A stretch of 64,000 nt of DNA from Cavia porcellus (Eukaryota > Chordata > Mammalia > Rodentia > Caviidae): NCBI RefSeq assembly GCF_034190915.1, contig NW_026947493.1, positions 43,022,501 through 43,086,500 of the forward strand, given 5' to 3'. Positions within the stretch are counted from its first letter, which is position 1, and every line of letters starts with the position of its first letter. This document shows, piece after piece, positions 11,623 through 24,520 of the stretch. Under the pieces are notes generated by a model that worked only from the letters and a program-made list of their open reading frames with translations, did not search any database and was not told the DNA's origin. A program made the position numbers and the translations under genes.

Positions 11623-13414
11623 TGTGCAATACATTTTATTGGCTAACTCAAATAAAAATAAGGTCGGTTTTGTGTCTGACATTAATAAACCACTGAAAAA
11701 GTATGTCTGAGACTCCCTCATTGAATGAGAGGAAGATTTTCACAAAGGGAAAGAATTGTGTACTGGATCTCATTGACCCTGGAAATGAGAGAAATGGTAA
11801 GAAAGAATCAGCATGTTGTTTCCATCCTAAGGCGATATCTGGTTTTGATATTACAAGTGCTTCCCAGCCGTTACCACCAGAGCCTCTGCTAACAGGCCTC
11901 AGGCTGGACTGCCCATCCTCCCAGAGATCGCCCTCTTTCCTTCTGATGAGACCCCATGGTCTGCACCGCAAACCTCAGAGAGCCCAGTGGCCATCCCAAG
12001 CTTGCTGGCCTCTCCCTCCTGATGAAGAAAAATGCAGGCATCCTCCTGTGTGCCCACCTAGTGTTCAGCCTCAAGGAGACTGCCTCAGTGACTCATGTCA
12101 CAGCCACTTGCAGAAGGACGCCAAGGCTCGCTACAGATGGAATGATCAAGCTTGGAAGCTTCTTGCGCCAGAGGCAACAAGATTTTCAGGACATTTAGGG
12201 TAATAAAATTGCCTCTGTTAGGACCAAGGCCAGTCAAATATTTCAGTTCTTACTTAGCACTCCCTGGCAAGGCTCCCACCCCACCCAGCACCAAGGTTGC
12301 CTGTTGAGCTGGCAGATGGGCAGTGGGTAGGAAAAGCAGCACTAGCCAGAGCCCAATTTTAAAAGAAATCATGTGACATGTTGTCTCTGACATTAAATTG
12401 GCATAGACCGAAGGACAAGTAAGGGAACATATAGGCAAAGATGATTCTCTTAAGGATTAGAATTTGCATGCTGTTTTTAACTTCTTATCAGAATGCCAGC
12501 CTTCTCCAAGAGGTTTGTGTCAAATATATTATGATGATGCATAGGGAAAGAGAGCTTGTTTTTCAGATCAACCCATGTGCCTGGACACTTATTTTTTATT
12601 TTGTCATATTGGACTGAGTCAAGACTTATAGCTATTAACATGCTTTGTTGGGAGGGAGCAGTGGAGTTGGGAAAAGTAGGAGAAGGAACCTGACACTCAG
12701 GACCACCACTGAGAGTAGCTGAGCCTGTGCCGGTCATGTTCCTGTCCCCTTGTGGGGCTGTAGAGGAGCTCAGTCCCCCCTGGCCCTTTGAACGTTCCCC
12801 CAACCCCAGCTTCTCAAGACCTAGACAGTCCTGGAGCCCCAAGTGCTGAGTTCCCATTTTTGGGCACAGATGCCATGATGAATCCCTCTTTTCCCAAGAG
12901 ACCAGGGGTTTACTTAGCAAAAGGAGACCTGTGCTTTTCCAGAAGGATAGGGTATCAGGGTCCTACCAGCCTCAAATACACAGGGGGACCTGGAGTTCTG
13001 GACAAATGCTCACCAGCATTTGGGGTCTCTGTCCACAGAAAAGCAGAGTTATGTATTCAACTGCCTGAGTCACAGGTTTTCTTCTATGAGAAATTCACTT
13101 TAATGTTAACTAACTCTGGCTCATGTCAGACTCCACTGGGCTGGGAATTCTGCCCAACCAAGCAATTGGGTATTTGTTGGGGGCTGGGAAGACTCTTTTA
13201 AGACACAGAATTTTCTAGAATTACAAATGCCACAAGTAGTGCTCTAGAGGTGACCACATTCTCCAGGTGACAATATTCAAATAAAGGACAAGAGGCATAA
13301 TAAAGAACTAGAGGCACTACAAACTATGGAGATCACCTCTTAATGTCACTCAGGGCTGGAACTGAACCATGAGTGAAAATAGGCAATTTGTCAGTGATGT
13401 GCCACTATGCCACC

Positions 13415-13458
<44 letters not shown>

Positions 13459-14151
13459 TCTTTCTGTTTTTTTACTGATTTCCCTATACCAAGAGCCTTG
13501 ATGGAACCTGAGCCTTCGCAGTATCCTCGGCCTGCACAGACTCCTACCTCCTCCATGCAATTTAGGGTCCCCAGTGCTCTGAATTCTGGATAAAAGAGCT
13601 TGAGATACTGCAGGACATTATAGAGACTCTGTTTCCTCAGTAACCAAGGTGAAAATGTGACATCTCTCTCTAAATGTCCTAAAAAAAATCAATCAGGCTG
13701 CCAAATAGGCACGAATATGCACAGGCATAAAAACACTAGAGCACTTCTCTACTGGGTAGTAATGGCTAATGCCCAGAATTTCCCCCAAACACCTCCACTT
13801 TCTGGCCCTGGTTGCTCAGCCCTCCCTTGGGACTCTTGCTAACCTTCTTGTAGACCAACACCTATGGGTAATACCTGACACAGTGGAGGAGAGGGGTCTC
13901 AGGGCTCTCACCCAGCACTGTAACCCATCTTTGTTCTAATTGATAATTTGTCCATATTCTGCCAGCAGTTAACACTTTAGATGTCCTCCTAGACACAATG
14001 TATTTGAATGTACCTGTCTTGTAAGCTGAAATATTAACCATATAAATATTAGGTAGAACAAGGTATGGAGGTGTTACCTCTCCACTGCCGTCAGTCACTT
14101 ATATGTAAGGCTCTAAGGCTTAGAGTAAGTAGAATAGAGATGAGCTTTTCA
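11623..14151. other. Intergenic stretch downstream of VXN
   Basis: No gene was found. The 166-residue frame at 11703-12203 and the others nearby lack splice structure or recognisable motifs, and I treat them as chance frames in locally G/C-richer DNA. The only clear element is the CA repeat at 13417. Confidence 0.45.
13417..13453. repeat. (CA)n microsatellite
   Basis: About 18 uninterrupted CA units. Confidence 0.95.
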
Positions 14152-14256
14152 TTTTTTGTTTGTTTGTTTGTTTCCTTTTGAAGTTCAGAGGATTGAATCC
14201 AGAGCTTTGCACATACTAGGCAAGCACTCTATCACTGAGCCACATCCTCAGCCTGA
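14152..14256 (-). mobile_element. ID-like tRNA-derived SINE, antisense
   Basis: A (TTTG)n tail leads into 'GGATTGAATCCAGAGCTTTG', 'ACTAGGCAAGCACTCTATC' and 'ACTGAGCCACATCCTCAGCC'. This is the reversed tRNA-like body. Confidence 0.8.
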
Positions 14257-14587
14257 GACAAGGTTTTCCCAGCAAATGGAAGGTAAGATGAAAGGAGGTA
14301 TATAGGGCTGACAGAGGGAAAAGTTGGGTGCTTAAGTCGTAGGAAACTACAAACTACATCTTCCACTTGGACCAGAGCCTTACTTATCCCCCATGAGCAT
14401 TATAAAATTCAAAATGCAACTAACCAGAAGCATATGTCTTTTATGAAGGAGATATGAAATGGTCCTTACAGGTGGTCCTGAACAATCTCACTACTCAATC
14501 TAATAACCATGGACCTCCGTGGACCGTGTAGGATGGTAAGAATGAGTGAGTACCAGACTCATGGGCAAGAAGCTTGAGACCCAGTCC

Positions 14588-14704
14588 TGAGAGAGAGACA
14601 GAGAGGGAGACAAAGACAGAGACAGAGAGACAGAGACAGACAGAGAGACAGAGACAGACAGAGAGAGACAGAGAGACAGAGACAGAGACAGAGACAGAGA
14701 CAGA
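14588..14704. repeat. (GAGACA)n purine-rich repeat
   Basis: About 117 bases of mixed GAGA and GACA units. All purine runs lie on the + strand. Confidence 0.95.
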
Positions 14705-14869
14705 ATATGTTGGTCAAACTACTTGAGTTTCTTTGAACCTCTGTTTTGCCTCAACTTTGGACATGAATTGAATTACCTACCCAGTCAACCTCACAGGCTG
14801 GTGAAAGATCTGAAGTGAGTTGCTGCAGAAAAGAGCTTTGTAAACTGTGAATTGTTCCTGTAACATATG

Positions 14870-17667
14870 GTGTTATGATTACCCACTCCATTCAGAAAGA
14901 AGCAGAGCTGGCCATGGGGAAAAGTGACTCAGGCAGCTCAAGACAGGAGTGAGGGCTGAAGAGCTAGTCAGAGACTGAAAATAGAATTGTTTTCAGACCC
15001 TGAGGGCCTGGCTGCGAGGGCCAAGCTTCTCAGCAGCTGACAGGCAGGGCTCCCTCCCACTTGCTGAGCTCCAGGGCCCATACCTGCTCCTGCCTATTGC
15101 ACATGAGTCAGTGCTTGCAACCCAAGGTGGCCACATGCCCTGCTAGGTCAGTACAGACCAGTGGGCCTGGTCACAAACAAAAAATGGAAGGTGGTAACTG
15201 TTCCCTTGAATTCAAATGACTCTCCCCAGAAGCTGTCTGCTTGCTGCCAAATGCCGCTCTTGGCCTCCTGCCTGCATTCCCTACCAGAAAATTAGCCCTC
15301 AGATGAAACTTACGAAGCACATTGGCTCCAGGGACTACAGGCCCTGCCTGCATGCCCCAGCCCAGAAGAGGCAGGCTGGCCTCTGCCCATCCTCCCTCGC
15401 TGGGCTCCTGCCCCTCCATTCTGAGGCAGATGACAGAGCCAGTGAACACAAGACTGAAGCACTGTGAGGGATGGGGTCTGGTGACAAGTTGGTCTGGTTG
15501 GGTGTAACCAGGCAAAGAGTCAACATTTCACAAACACAACACCACCAAAGCATTTCTACTGTTTCCTCAGGCCAAGGAAAGCAAGGTAATAACTCAAGGA
15601 ATAGTGACCTCACCGGGAAAGCAGTTCTACACACAAACTCCACAACCCCAAATAACCCAGGAGTTTTGTGTGTCATAAAAAGTCCCAAAGGACAGTGCCA
15701 TGCAAAATGAGCAGGTGCCAGTGTGGAAGCAGGCTGGCAGAAGAGACAGAGCTGCCATCCTCACCTCGCTATTTGTTGCAACCACCATCCCAAGGCTGAG
15801 GGGTGGCCCTGGAGGGACTTCGGTCTTAGGGACTTACTTCTTGATACCACATAAGGAAACCAGAGCAAAGCCTAATCTCTTCACCAACTGGGCTCTTTAG
15901 GGCTCAGCTCAACGCTTGCCCAGCAAGCTGCTTCCAGCCGCTGGGAGCTGGGTGCTCTTGTGAAGCTACATTTCCCCATCTGCTACTTGTTCTTCCTAAG
16001 AATGTGGTGAGAGCTGGAGATTAGAAGGAAAGAGGAGTGAGAAGGGATGCCTGCATGTTCTGGTTATGTATTTCCTGCTCCTCTAGTCTAAGAAAAAGAA
16101 GGAAAGAAGCCACCCCCATCTCTGAACCATGTAGATGCACCCTAGACATCCAGAACCATGTGCCAGGATCCACCTGAAGCCTAAGCTAAACCTAAACATC
16201 CTCCGGGCCCTCCAGTTGGCTGTGGTGGATTGCTTTACGGCAAGGTGAATGCAGCTATATTAGCTGGGGCTAACTTTTATTGTTTATAGGTTCAGTCCTT
16301 AAAATATCTCAGATCATGTGATTCTCCAACAGCATGGTTCTTCCATTTGCCCTAAGAAGTGTAGAAACTCCTTCAGTGTTTCTGATCAGGAGCACAGCTT
16401 TTTTGCTGAAAGAAGTATTGCCTGTGGCTCTAGGGAGGCCCAGGCAGGCGCTCTGCCAGCCGTTATTCAGCAGGTGAGATGATTGTGAAAGACAGTGGTT
16501 CAGTTGTCATCCCAGTGTCCCGGGCAACAGTATAAACAGTGTACAGTCAGTCGTATTATAGGTCAACGCGCTGGCCTCCCTCCCATAAAATCCCCTGTGG
16601 CATTTGTGGTGGGAGGAGGCAGAGCTCAGAGAAAACAGATGGGTATCTTTCTGGAAGACTTTCTCTAGCCAGGTAATGTTTCTAGTCTCTTATGACACAT
16701 GAAAATTCAATAAATAAAAACACAAGTGTAATTCTCATCAGAGTCATTTTTTCAGTGCCAGGGTCCTCCAGAAGGAGAAAGCTTCCTCCACCACAAAACC
16801 TGGATTTGTGACAAGGATTTCAGAAACATGCTTTCCTCCACAATTTAACAGTGAATTTTACAAAGCAGACCCTGCCTTCCCTGTAAAGCAACAAATAACA
16901 AAAGTTATCCTATGGAAATACAGAAACCAGCACTGCCTAAACTGGAATTATAGAGCAAACAAGAGCAAGAGAAGGTTAAGAAAAATGTTCTAGAAATGAA
17001 CTGGAAATTAAATGTGAGAATTTGAGCCAGAAAGAAAAAAAAGAAGAGAAAGTTCGAAGGAGCTTAGAGTCAAAAAATGAAATTATTTCAGGCCTGATCA
17101 AATCACTATTCAACAAACAGTCATGGGCACTTACTCACAATGATGTAACAGGCTAGTGGCAGATGCCAATATAAGCAAACTAAAAAGCTAAGTAACCCAT
17201 GAAAGACATTTGTATGCTGCTAACAGAAAATAAAGGAGCAAGCATCTGATTGGGAGGGTCAGGGATATTTGAGATGTGTATTGAAAGATGACTACACTCT
17301 TGCCAAGAAAAGCCAAAGGCCTAAGAGCATTGCAAACATAAGGTAGGATAGACTTGAAAGAAATGTACCAAGAAGCTGGATCTGGGAGATTTCTCTTATT
17401 ATGAGAGCAAGAAACATTCCTGAGCAAAGTATCTAATTTCTCCGTCAAGAGGTTTGGGAAATGGCCGCACAGGATAGCTGGAACTCAAGGGCTTGGTGAC
17501 AGGGCAAAAGAGAGAAACAGAGAGAAGGAGAAAACAAAAAGGAAGGAAGAGAGAGAATGGTGCTGACTAAACTTGGTATATAGATTCTCAGATTGCTGAC
17601 CTATAAAATGGGGACACTAACTGCTTTGCCAAGTTAGGGTACAAAAACATATATGGTTGTCCTATGG
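14870..17667. other. Intergenic, mostly unique sequence
   Basis: No gene or clear repeat was seen. 15000-15900 and 16380-16680 are G/C-richer than their surroundings and give many overlapping short frames, but no exon could be supported. They could be old regulatory DNA; conservation would have to be tested. Confidence 0.4.
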
Positions 17668-17895
17668 TACAAATATAGTCAAATTCATAGAAACAGAAAA
17701 TACAGGGATAATTGGCAAGAGCTGGGGAGAAAGAAATTAGAGTTATTCAAAGGGTATAGTTTCAGTTTTATAAGATTAAAACTTTCTCAAGATATATTGT
17801 ATGATATGAACACTATTGAACTGTATCTTTAAAATGATTCAGATAATAAACTTCATATTATGTGGTTTTTTAAAATTTATGTCTACTTTATTGCT
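17668..17895 (+). mobile_element. L1 3'-end fragment, sense
   Basis: 'AGTCAAATTCATAGAAACAG', 'GAGCTGGGGAGAAAG' and 'TGAACTGTATCTTTAAAATG' match the 3' part of old L1 elements. Confidence 0.6.
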
Positions 17896-18249
17896 CATTT
17901 GATTTACCAAAATAAATGAGTAAGTAAACAACTTTTAAAGAACAGTATGCATAGATGATCTCTTTCCACGCTAGCATCTCACGACATACTATGTTCATGG
18001 CTGGGATGTGTATTCATGACCTAACAGAAAGCAACACATTGGCTGCTTTAGGAGATGCCAAAATCAGGATTAGCTATTTGTGGAAGTATCTTTTCTCCCT
18101 TGCTGAATTGCAGTTCCTTAGAAGCCAGGAGTGTGTCTTGTTCTACTGGAAGCAAGGTCATAGAGGGGGCTCCCATTAAATATTTGCTTTATATGTAAAA
18201 GAAAATATAACCTAATTATATATTTAGAATTAAAGGCCACATCAATGTC

Positions 18250-18628
18250 TTAATCTCTAGGACAATGCACATAAGCTAAAGGAGGTTTATCTTGACTCAC
18301 AGTTTCAAAATTATCAGTCTATGTTTGGCAGGCTCAAATGCAGAAATGGCATGGTGGAAGAGCCTCAGTGGAACAAAGCTGCTCATGTCAGGGCATCCAG
18401 GAAGCAGAGAGATAAGGAGAATCCTCAGAAGGAGACTCACCCTCCCAGACCCTACCCCACAGCCCGTGATCTGCCTCCTCCAACAAGGCCCCACAGCCCA
18501 GGAGCACAGCCAGCTGCGGAACTCAGCAGTAGATGAATCCAGTGTCCCCATGACCCAGCACCCTCCTTAAGCCCCATCTCTGTATACATGAGAGCTGCAA
18601 GGGACATTGACAGACCCACACTGTAGCA
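18250..18628 (-). mobile_element. Rodent-type MaLR (ORR1/MT-like) LTR, antisense
   Basis: 'GGAGGTTTATCTTGACTCACAG', 'GGAACAAAGCTGCTCATGTC', 'CAGGAAGCAGAGAGATAAGG' and 'GCCTCCTCCAACAAGGCCCC' follow the reversed ORR1/MT layout. The short frames at 18292-18570 are translations of this LTR. Confidence 0.65.
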
Positions 18629-20389
18629 GGATCAAACACTGAGAAGAGGAAGACGATGGAGGCTCGTGGGGTTGAAGCAAAAACACCAAAACACTAACCT
18701 CTACTTTCTGAAGAAGCTCCACATGGATATTCTTCCTACTACTTTCTTCCTATAATTCCTACTAAGGTTGCAGTGTGAAGGTTTTTTGTGTGTTTGTGAA
18801 TGTGTATAAACTTTTATTGTATAGTCATATGGTTCTATTAAAATTGATTAATCTGCAAAAAATTTATAGATATTACCTTTGAATGTGAATGTATGGGTGA
18901 CTTAATTTATATTAATGTCATAGCAATTTACTTCTCCAATAAATGTATATTACAATTATAATAAAGAAGAGTTTTATTTTGATTAGTTTGCTGTATTTGA
19001 GTATCTAGATCTGCTGCTCAATGAGATACTCAGAAAGAAATTTAAGCCCATTCCTTTCCCCAAGGGTCCTGAGGAAGAGCTGGACCATAGCAACTTGTCC
19101 CTCTGTCCCACTGAGTACAGAAAATAGGTTGCCATGCGTAAAGAAACATCAACCAATCCTAAGTGCTGTGATGTGAGAAAAAGCCCAGTATCTAGGAAGG
19201 GGTGATCAGCATGAGACAGCAATAACCCTACAGAAAGGCCAAGTGGTATCTGGGTGGGTGGCAACGCAAGAGCCTTCCAGACCTTTATGCTGGGTAGGTC
19301 AGAGAAATGTCTGCATTCCTTCAGGGAGTGTCCCAAGGCCATGGTTACACTGTCTCTTGTGAAATATAACAAAGCTCTATACAAATTGTACCTTATTCTT
19401 GAGCAAAGTCAGCATCTACTACATAAGATAAAGGGTCCTAAGACACACACCTCAGCCAAATGATCTCTTACTTTATCTGACAAAAAGACCTCATTTCCAG
19501 AAGCCACGATTAGGGTCAAACATTGTCTAGTGGAAAGATCCAAGGATAATAGCACATGCATTCACGGCACATCAGCAAGAACAGACTCTCAAGGGATTGA
19601 GATACAGGTGGGTTTTGCGTATTTTGATATTAGGAAGAAATTGAATAGTACTGATAAAAATTCCTCCCGAATATGTGTAAGGCACAAACCTCTTTCACCT
19701 GAGAAAGATCATTTGTTCACTAGTTTTGGCACAATGTATCTAATACATTCAAATCACATTTAGTCAGAAAAAACAAGCTATGGAAATTAAACCAATAGTG
19801 ACAAAAATCCAAATTTTATTATTACTGAGTCTGATTCACTATACACAACAAAATGCGGTGCTAAACACAGCAGCAAAGCTACCTTGTAGAATGAATGTGA
19901 GAATGCAACCCTCGCCAAATTCTCTCTATTTAAGGGCCAGGAAACCTCAATAAGACCAGCCACTGTCTCATCATCTGACCTTCTCTTGGTTTCAACACAT
20001 GTGCTTGTTAGTGACACATTGTGTTCTCCTCCATTGTTTTTCTACTAGCCTAGGACAATTAGAGAAGTTTTTACCTGTGCCATTGTAAGGATCAACAGAA
20101 GACAACCACCAAAGAAATATCTGTAACTTGTACAAGGTAACAAATTAGCAAAATAACCCAGAAAATGCTAGATTATCACAAATGAGAGCATATATTTAAA
20201 ATTTTTCATTGATACATCTGTGCATTTACAGCATGAGAAATGCTCATTATAAGTTGAGCTAGTGTCCAGAAAATATAAACTTAGGTGGAGAGTTAAGTTT
20301 AAGGAATCTCAATATTTAATTTTTTAATTTCTAGGGTTGAACTAAATACTTTTCTATTTGCAATTTGTCACCAATAACTGCAATTTGGC
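18629..20389. other. Intergenic, no recognisable features
   Basis: A/T-rich sequence. The frame at 18983-19384 on the minus strand (133 codons) has no supporting feature. Confidence 0.4.
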
Positions 20390-20488
20390 TTTTTGTTTGT
20401 TTTGTTTTGTTTTTGTGATGCTAGGGATTGAATTTAGGGCCTTGTACATACTAGGCAAACATTCCACCACTGAGCTATTCCAGCCCAG
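20390..20488 (-). mobile_element. ID-like SINE, antisense, with target-site duplication
   Basis: A (TTTG/TTTTG)n tail leads into 'GCTAGGGATTGAATTTAGGG' and 'CACTGAGCTATTCCAGCCC'. The flanks 'CTGCAATTTG' (20378-20387) and 'CTGCAACTTG' (20489-20498) form a 10-base duplication with one mismatch. Confidence 0.85.
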
Positions 20489-20981
20489 CTGCAACTTGTT
20501 AAAAAAATTTCCAACACTAATTTTTTTTGACCATTCATTCATCAAATATTTTGATTAAACATTTGCAACTGATTTTAATCTAAATGCAGCAAGATCTGTT
20601 AAGAACAACCAAAAATGTTTTATGGTACTGATGAAGTCACTGTATTAACATTAGTTGCTTCACTTTTTGTACGTATACAGAAAAAGTTGGCATTGAAGTG
20701 AGTAAAATTAATTTAGAAGAAATTGCATTTGCTTTAAACAAACAACCATGCTTTGCCAAGTAATATGTAAATATAACTCCTGCAGCTGCATCATCTTTCT
20801 ACTCATTTTTCAAAATTACAACAGACTTCTGAAGCAGAAGCCAATGGATGTCTTCCATTTTTCCTGGTCAGTGATATCATCATGGCTCCCGCACTGTGAA
20901 AAATAAGTATTGACAAATCTTTCTGTAAGTTACATGCTCTTTATGAGCTATCTGAAACCCCGAAATCTGAATCTGGTACGT

Positions 20982-20983
<2 letters not shown>

Positions 20984-21016
<33 letters not shown>
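20984..21016. repeat. (GT)n microsatellite
   Basis: About 16 GT units. Confidence 0.95.
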
Positions 21017-21017
<1 letters not shown>

Positions 21018-21084
21018 GATCAACTCTTTTAATAGGTTATGAAATTTAAACAAATTATTACAAAATTGAAAACACATTACTAAG

Positions 21085-21577
21085 TATATCAGCTTCCTAT
21101 TTACTGCTGTAACAAATATCACAAATTTAATACCTTAAAGCCACATGATATTGTTATCTTACAATTCTAGGGGCTGAAAGTCCAAAGTCTTAGTCTTACT
21201 ATGCTAAATTGAAAGTGCTGGGCAACCTGGCTCCTTTTGAAGGCTCTGAGAGAAGAGTGTTTCTTTGCCTGTTCGGTTTCTGGAATTCACAGGCATTCAT
21301 TGGCCCATGACCACTTCCTCTCATCATGCCAGCCTCTTGCTTTGACTATAGCATCTGCTACTAACTCAGCTCCTGTCTCCCTCCAATGAGAATCTCTGAT
21401 TACATAAAGCCCACCTGGATAATCCAGAATAATGTTGTCTTCTCCAGATCTTTAATGTAGTCACATCTGTAAATTCTATTTGCTATGTGAGGTAACATAT
21501 TCATAGATTCCAGGGATTAGGATATGGATATATTTAAACATTGGAGGAAATGGTACATTGTTCAGCCTACCACACGA
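21085..21577 (-). mobile_element. ERVL/MaLR-type LTR, antisense, nearly complete
   Basis: 'GCTTCCTATTTACTGCTGTAAC', 'ATCTTACAATTCTAGGGGCTG', 'CACCTGGATAATCCAGAATAA', 'CATATTCATAGATTCCAGGG' and 'CAGCCTACCACA' lie in the order of a common ancient LTR. On the minus strand it starts TGTGGTAGGCTGAACAATG. The exact subfamily is uncertain. Confidence 0.65.
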
Positions 21578-22472
21578 AGCATTATAAAAACTAGATTTGT
21601 AAAGTAATAAATGACATCACCAATGTAGCCGGAACATTCTGACTATTCCCTGCATGCTCTAAGGTAGAACAACTCAGCCTATATTTCTAATGATATCACA
21701 CGTGCTTCGAGCCTGCATTTTCCCATGTTTCACACTGACTTCATTAACTGGCAGCCTGACAGTAAAGTATATGGTATCACACAGGAACAAAACATGGGGT
21801 CGCAGCACAAGTGGCTGGAACACCAAACGGCCAACAGCAGCCAACAGCAATATCAGTGATCACCACCTAGAACCAGAGAAAGTCAGTTGTTCCTATTACT
21901 CTCATCCAAGAGCACTTCATTTTATCAGCAAATACCTGCTTACTGCTATTTCTTGAAAAGGGAGCACTAGTTACTACATCTGGAAAGCTTCAAAGGAAAG
22001 AGACAGGTGCCTTTCAGGGGAAACTCTGGCCACTCTACCGTGTTTCACATGCTACTTGGCAGGACCAGAGGCTGGCAGTAGAGGCCAATAAACTCATCCC
22101 TTATCTCTGTACCTTTAATAGTAATAACCTCCTTTAAAAAAAGAAAACCTGGGCCATATGCTAACCCAGATAAGATGCCAGAAAGAGCTAGATGCATAAT
22201 CAGTGACTGTCCCCGGTAACACAGGACAGTTTTATTCCAATAAGCGAAGGAAATTTTAACATTTCCTTTCAGTTAGAAAGCCAAGATTTGGCAAAGGAGT
22301 GACTAATAACAACTGAGTTTAACAACAATGGAATTTAACCCATATTCAGTTACTCTATATTATGTAACACTATTTATGAGAAGAAATTGATAATATTTCA
22401 TGGAAGACATATTTTTAGAAGAACACCTAAAAAAGGCAGCACTTACATTGGTAACTACCCAAACTGCAATAA

Positions 22473-22519
<47 letters not shown>

Positions 22520-23056
22520 CACTTTACAGTGTGTGTGACAGTTCAAAATCTATTAAGAAGTAATAACTTCCCATCCTTTACATTCTTATGCCTATATTTC
22601 TGGCCCCAGAGCACTCCTGTAATCTCTCCATTTCCTTCCCTTCTCTTTCCTGGATTCCTATCAAGGCTTTCTTCCTGCTTCCATGCTGTGACTGTAGCTG
22701 CGTGCCCCTACCCAAAAAACCTGAGGTTTAAGCTGCTTTTTCTTGTTTTCCTACTACTTTGTGGGAGATTTAACTCTTGTAGTATTACATACCATCCATC
22801 TGAGTAGAGTTAGATCTCCTTTCTTCGATATCTATCCAAGCTCCACTTGAGTCTTTTTCTTCAAGTTTCAGCCCAATTCTGTCTCCAGACCTCACTGAAC
22901 TCTAATAATAGTATTTGTGATCTTTACCACACAATCTGAAATTCAACTTTATACATCCTTTGCTCCTTACACATTTCATAGAGGCACAATTTTCTCTCTT
23001 CTTAGACACAGCGAAAGTTCTTGAAGCAAAGGATTAAGTTTATTCATTCATTCACA
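21578..23056. other. Intergenic; CA repeat at 22478-22522
   Basis: No gene was found. The 135-codon frame at 22400-22807 reads through the CA repeat and has no coding support. Confidence 0.45.
22478..22522. repeat. (CA)n microsatellite with one interruption
   Basis: About 22 CA units with an AA interruption near 22503. Confidence 0.95.
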
Positions 23057-23198
23057 TGTTTTGTACTGGGGGTTAAATCCAGGTTACATTGAACTATATC
23101 CCAGCCATTTTTAAAAGTTTTATTTTGAGACAGAGCCTTGCTAAGTTACTATACTGCCCAGCTGGGCTCAAACTTGCTGTTCTCCTGCCTTAGCCTCA
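23057..23198 (-). mobile_element. Composite ID+B1 SINE, antisense
   Basis: An ID-type half ('GTACTGGGGGTTAAATCCAG ... CTATATCCCAGCC') is joined to a B1-type half ('TATTTTGAGACAGAGCCTTG ... TCTCCTGCCTTAGCCTC'). This is the fused SINE layout known from several non-murid rodents. Confidence 0.7.
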
Positions 23199-23460
23199 TT
23201 GAGCAAATGTTTATTGAGATCCTACTATTTGTAAATGCTGTTTTAAGGTGCTTAACAAAGCAAAGATGTCTGACTACAAGGAGCTCCGGTTTTAGTGGAG
23301 TGAGGTGGGATGATGAGATGAGGTTGAGGAGAAGCAGATAATGGGTGATACATTCACAAATAATTGTATACAGTCTATTGTTAGTGGTAAGCATTAAACA
23401 GCAGTGGTAAGCATTAAACATGTTAACTCTCATATTAGACAGTACAGGTCTAATAATTCA
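23199..23460 (+). mobile_element. L2/MIR-type old repeat, weak
   Basis: 'TGTTTATTGAGATCCTACTATTTG' and 'GACTACAAGGAGCTCCGGTTTTAGTG' resemble a common L2 segment. Two near-perfect tandem copies of 'GGTAAGCATTAAACA' lie at 23386-23420. Confidence 0.4.
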
Positions 23461-24184
23461 TTTCTTGGATTTAATTTAATTCACTTTGCAAAAAATGTCA
23501 GAAACAAATCAAGCTGTTGTATCAGTATTCATGCAGAGGAACCCACCTGAATCTGTATTTCTCATACCAAATCCACGAGTTGTGGATTATTTGAAATTTG
23601 TTATATAAGAAGCAAGCAAGAGAATGACCACACTGGCAAATTCAGATGCACAGGCAGCTGTCAGAACCACAGAGGTTCTTGCATTTAAAGAAATGCAAGG
23701 AAAAACATTATTTTCCATTATTTTGTAGACTCTGAAGGGCAATTATAAAGAAGCAGTTCCAAAGCTGTTTGGAGATTATGTTATCACGTGAATGGGTCCA
23801 TTGCTTTCCAGATCTCTGAAGTCACCAAACGCTCTGTGCATGCTGATGTTTGCTCCATCCCCACCTGCACCACTTTCAGGGAAATTTGAGTCCTGTACAC
23901 TCTCTGTTTCATATTAGCCTTATAATTTATTGCTTTTTAATGAAATGCAGATATAATATGCAATGCTGGCATGAAAGAGGTAGATCACCGTGTAGATTTG
24001 TACTTGTGCTCGGAGAGAAGAGCTCCGGAAGACTATTTTGGAGATGAAGTGATCATTGACTCTGGGTAGGCTGCTGGGGACTGTGAAAAAAGAATAGGGA
24101 GAACTTTAGCCTTTCTCACAGTGTGTATTTTTGAACTCTGAGGGGTTTTTTTAGTGAAATGTATTTTTTTTAATCTTGTCTTTA

Positions 24185-24520
24185 AATTTATTTTTGAGCA
24201 CTTTTACATTTGTAGAAAAAATGGGTAAAGTACAGACAGTTTCCATATCCTTCCTCACCACCTTATACTCAACTGTTAACATATTATGTCAGTATGGCCC
24301 TTCTGATGGACCAGTGCTGATGCACCATTAAAGACATAACTTACAGTAGGGTTCACTCTTGGTGTTGTACATTCTATGGGTTTTGACAAATTTGTAATGA
24401 TATGTATTTGCTATCATGGCATCAGACAGATTGGTCACACTGCCCTAAACATCCTGAGTGTTCCCTCTTCCCCCACACCTAATCCCTATCAACAACTGAT
24501 ATTTCGAGTCACTTTATAGA
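24185..24520 (+). mobile_element. Old L1 (L1M-type) fragment
   Basis: 'GTAGGGTTCACTCTTGGTGT', 'GTACATTCTATGGGTTTTGAC' and 'CACTGCCCTAAACATCCTGAG' are well known from ancient L1 copies. Confidence 0.65.

Noticed and set aside
11703..12203. 166-codon frame as a new gene downstream of VXN
   Set aside because: It has no recognised motif, overlapping frames on the other strand are as long, and there is no promoter or splice support.
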